Positions 13,033 to 13,189 of a stretch of DNA of 13,189 nt are shown here, piece after piece. Numbering within the stretch: the first letter of the stretch is position 1; each line of letters starts with the position of its first letter. A program made the translations under genes and the position numbers. Source of the stretch: Hydrogenophaga intermedia (GTDB lineage Bacteria; Pseudomonadota; Gammaproteobacteria; Burkholderiales; Burkholderiaceae_C); contig CAMBOY010000058.1 of NCBI GenBank assembly GCA_945869245.1, positions 1-13,189 of the forward strand, read 5' to 3'. Below the pieces are notes generated by a model. That model did no database searches. It saw nothing but the letters and a program-made list of their open reading frames with translations, and was not told the DNA's origin.

Positions 13033-13189
13033 TTACGCTCCGCCAGTGCCCAGATAGGCTTCGATCACCTTGGGGTCGTTTTGCACCTGGGCAGGAGTGC
13101 CGGACGACAACTGTTTGCCGTAATCCAGAACGGTCACGCGGTCGCACAAGCCCATGACCAGCTTCACATCGTGCTCAATCAGCAAGATG
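13033..13189 (-). CDS. livG: C-terminal part of LivG, branched-chain amino acid ABC transporter ATPase (5' end outside window)
   Basis: The last 52 codons, ending with TAA at 13033-13035. The sequence ILLIEHDVKLVMGLCDRVTVLDYGKQLSSGTPAQVQNDPKVIEAYLG is the typical LivG end, with IEHD holding the switch histidine and IEAYLG as terminus. The Walker and signature motifs lie outside the window. Gene order livG-livF on the same strand matches the liv operon. Confidence 0.92.
   Translation of the reverse strand, partial: ILLIEHDVKLVMGLCDRVTVLDYGKQLSSGTPAQVQNDPKVIEAYLGTGGA

Noticed and set aside
12164..13057. Plus-strand open frame opposite livF (297 codons)
   Set aside because: Antisense to the LivF ATPase gene; no recognisable domain.

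Overview
This window looks like a GC-rich betaproteobacterial chromosome, most likely order Burkholderiales, family Comamonadaceae. That rests on codon use, the RpoH, LysRS, Dps and YiiM sequences, and the livG-livF spacer with its CCCCTGAGGGG element; it is inferred, not tested by search. Genes are densely packed. No stretch over 300 bases lacks a gene; the longest gap is 190 bases, in front of dps. I see no tRNA, rRNA, insertion sequence, CRISPR array or phage gene.

Layout. Positions 1-2265 (+): the end of a probable methyltransferase, egtB (ergothioneine sulfoxide synthase) overlapping it by ATGA, then an exported YHS-domain protein. Positions 2296-4226 (-): a YiiM-type MOSC protein, a CPGC thioredoxin-fold protein and an exported protoglobin-like haem protein. 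An AraC-family regulator (4293-5213, +) is divergent from the protoglobin gene across 66 bases. Positions 5340-8558 (-): an orphan ATP-grasp ligase, a PQQ-dependent sugar dehydrogenase and an NnrU-family membrane protein. Positions 8749-10304 (+): dps and rpoH. Positions 10295-12084 (-): lysS followed by a coupled small membrane protein. Positions 12185-13189 (-): livF and the end of livG, from a branched-chain amino acid ABC transporter.

Many of the genes fit stress and redox physiology: ergothioneine synthesis, molybdenum-linked detoxification of N-hydroxylated compounds, a haem gas-binding protein, DNA protection and iron storage by Dps, and the heat-shock sigma factor. Two regulatory signals stand out. 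A perfect CIRCE element (TTAGCACTC-N9-GAGTGCTAA) lies directly before rpoH, which would place sigma-32 under the HrcA repressor. An ATAG-N7-CTAT dyad resembling an OxyR half-site lies just upstream of the predicted dps promoter. Other structures worth notice are a perfect 20-base palindrome before the thioredoxin gene, a strong hairpin with a T-tract between livF and lysS, three stacked inverted repeats before the ATP-grasp gene, and two hairpins inside the liv operon. I did not find a clearly new multi-gene system. The best novelty candidates are the CIRCE-rpoH wiring, the exported protoglobin with its divergent regulator, and the orphan ATP-grasp gene.
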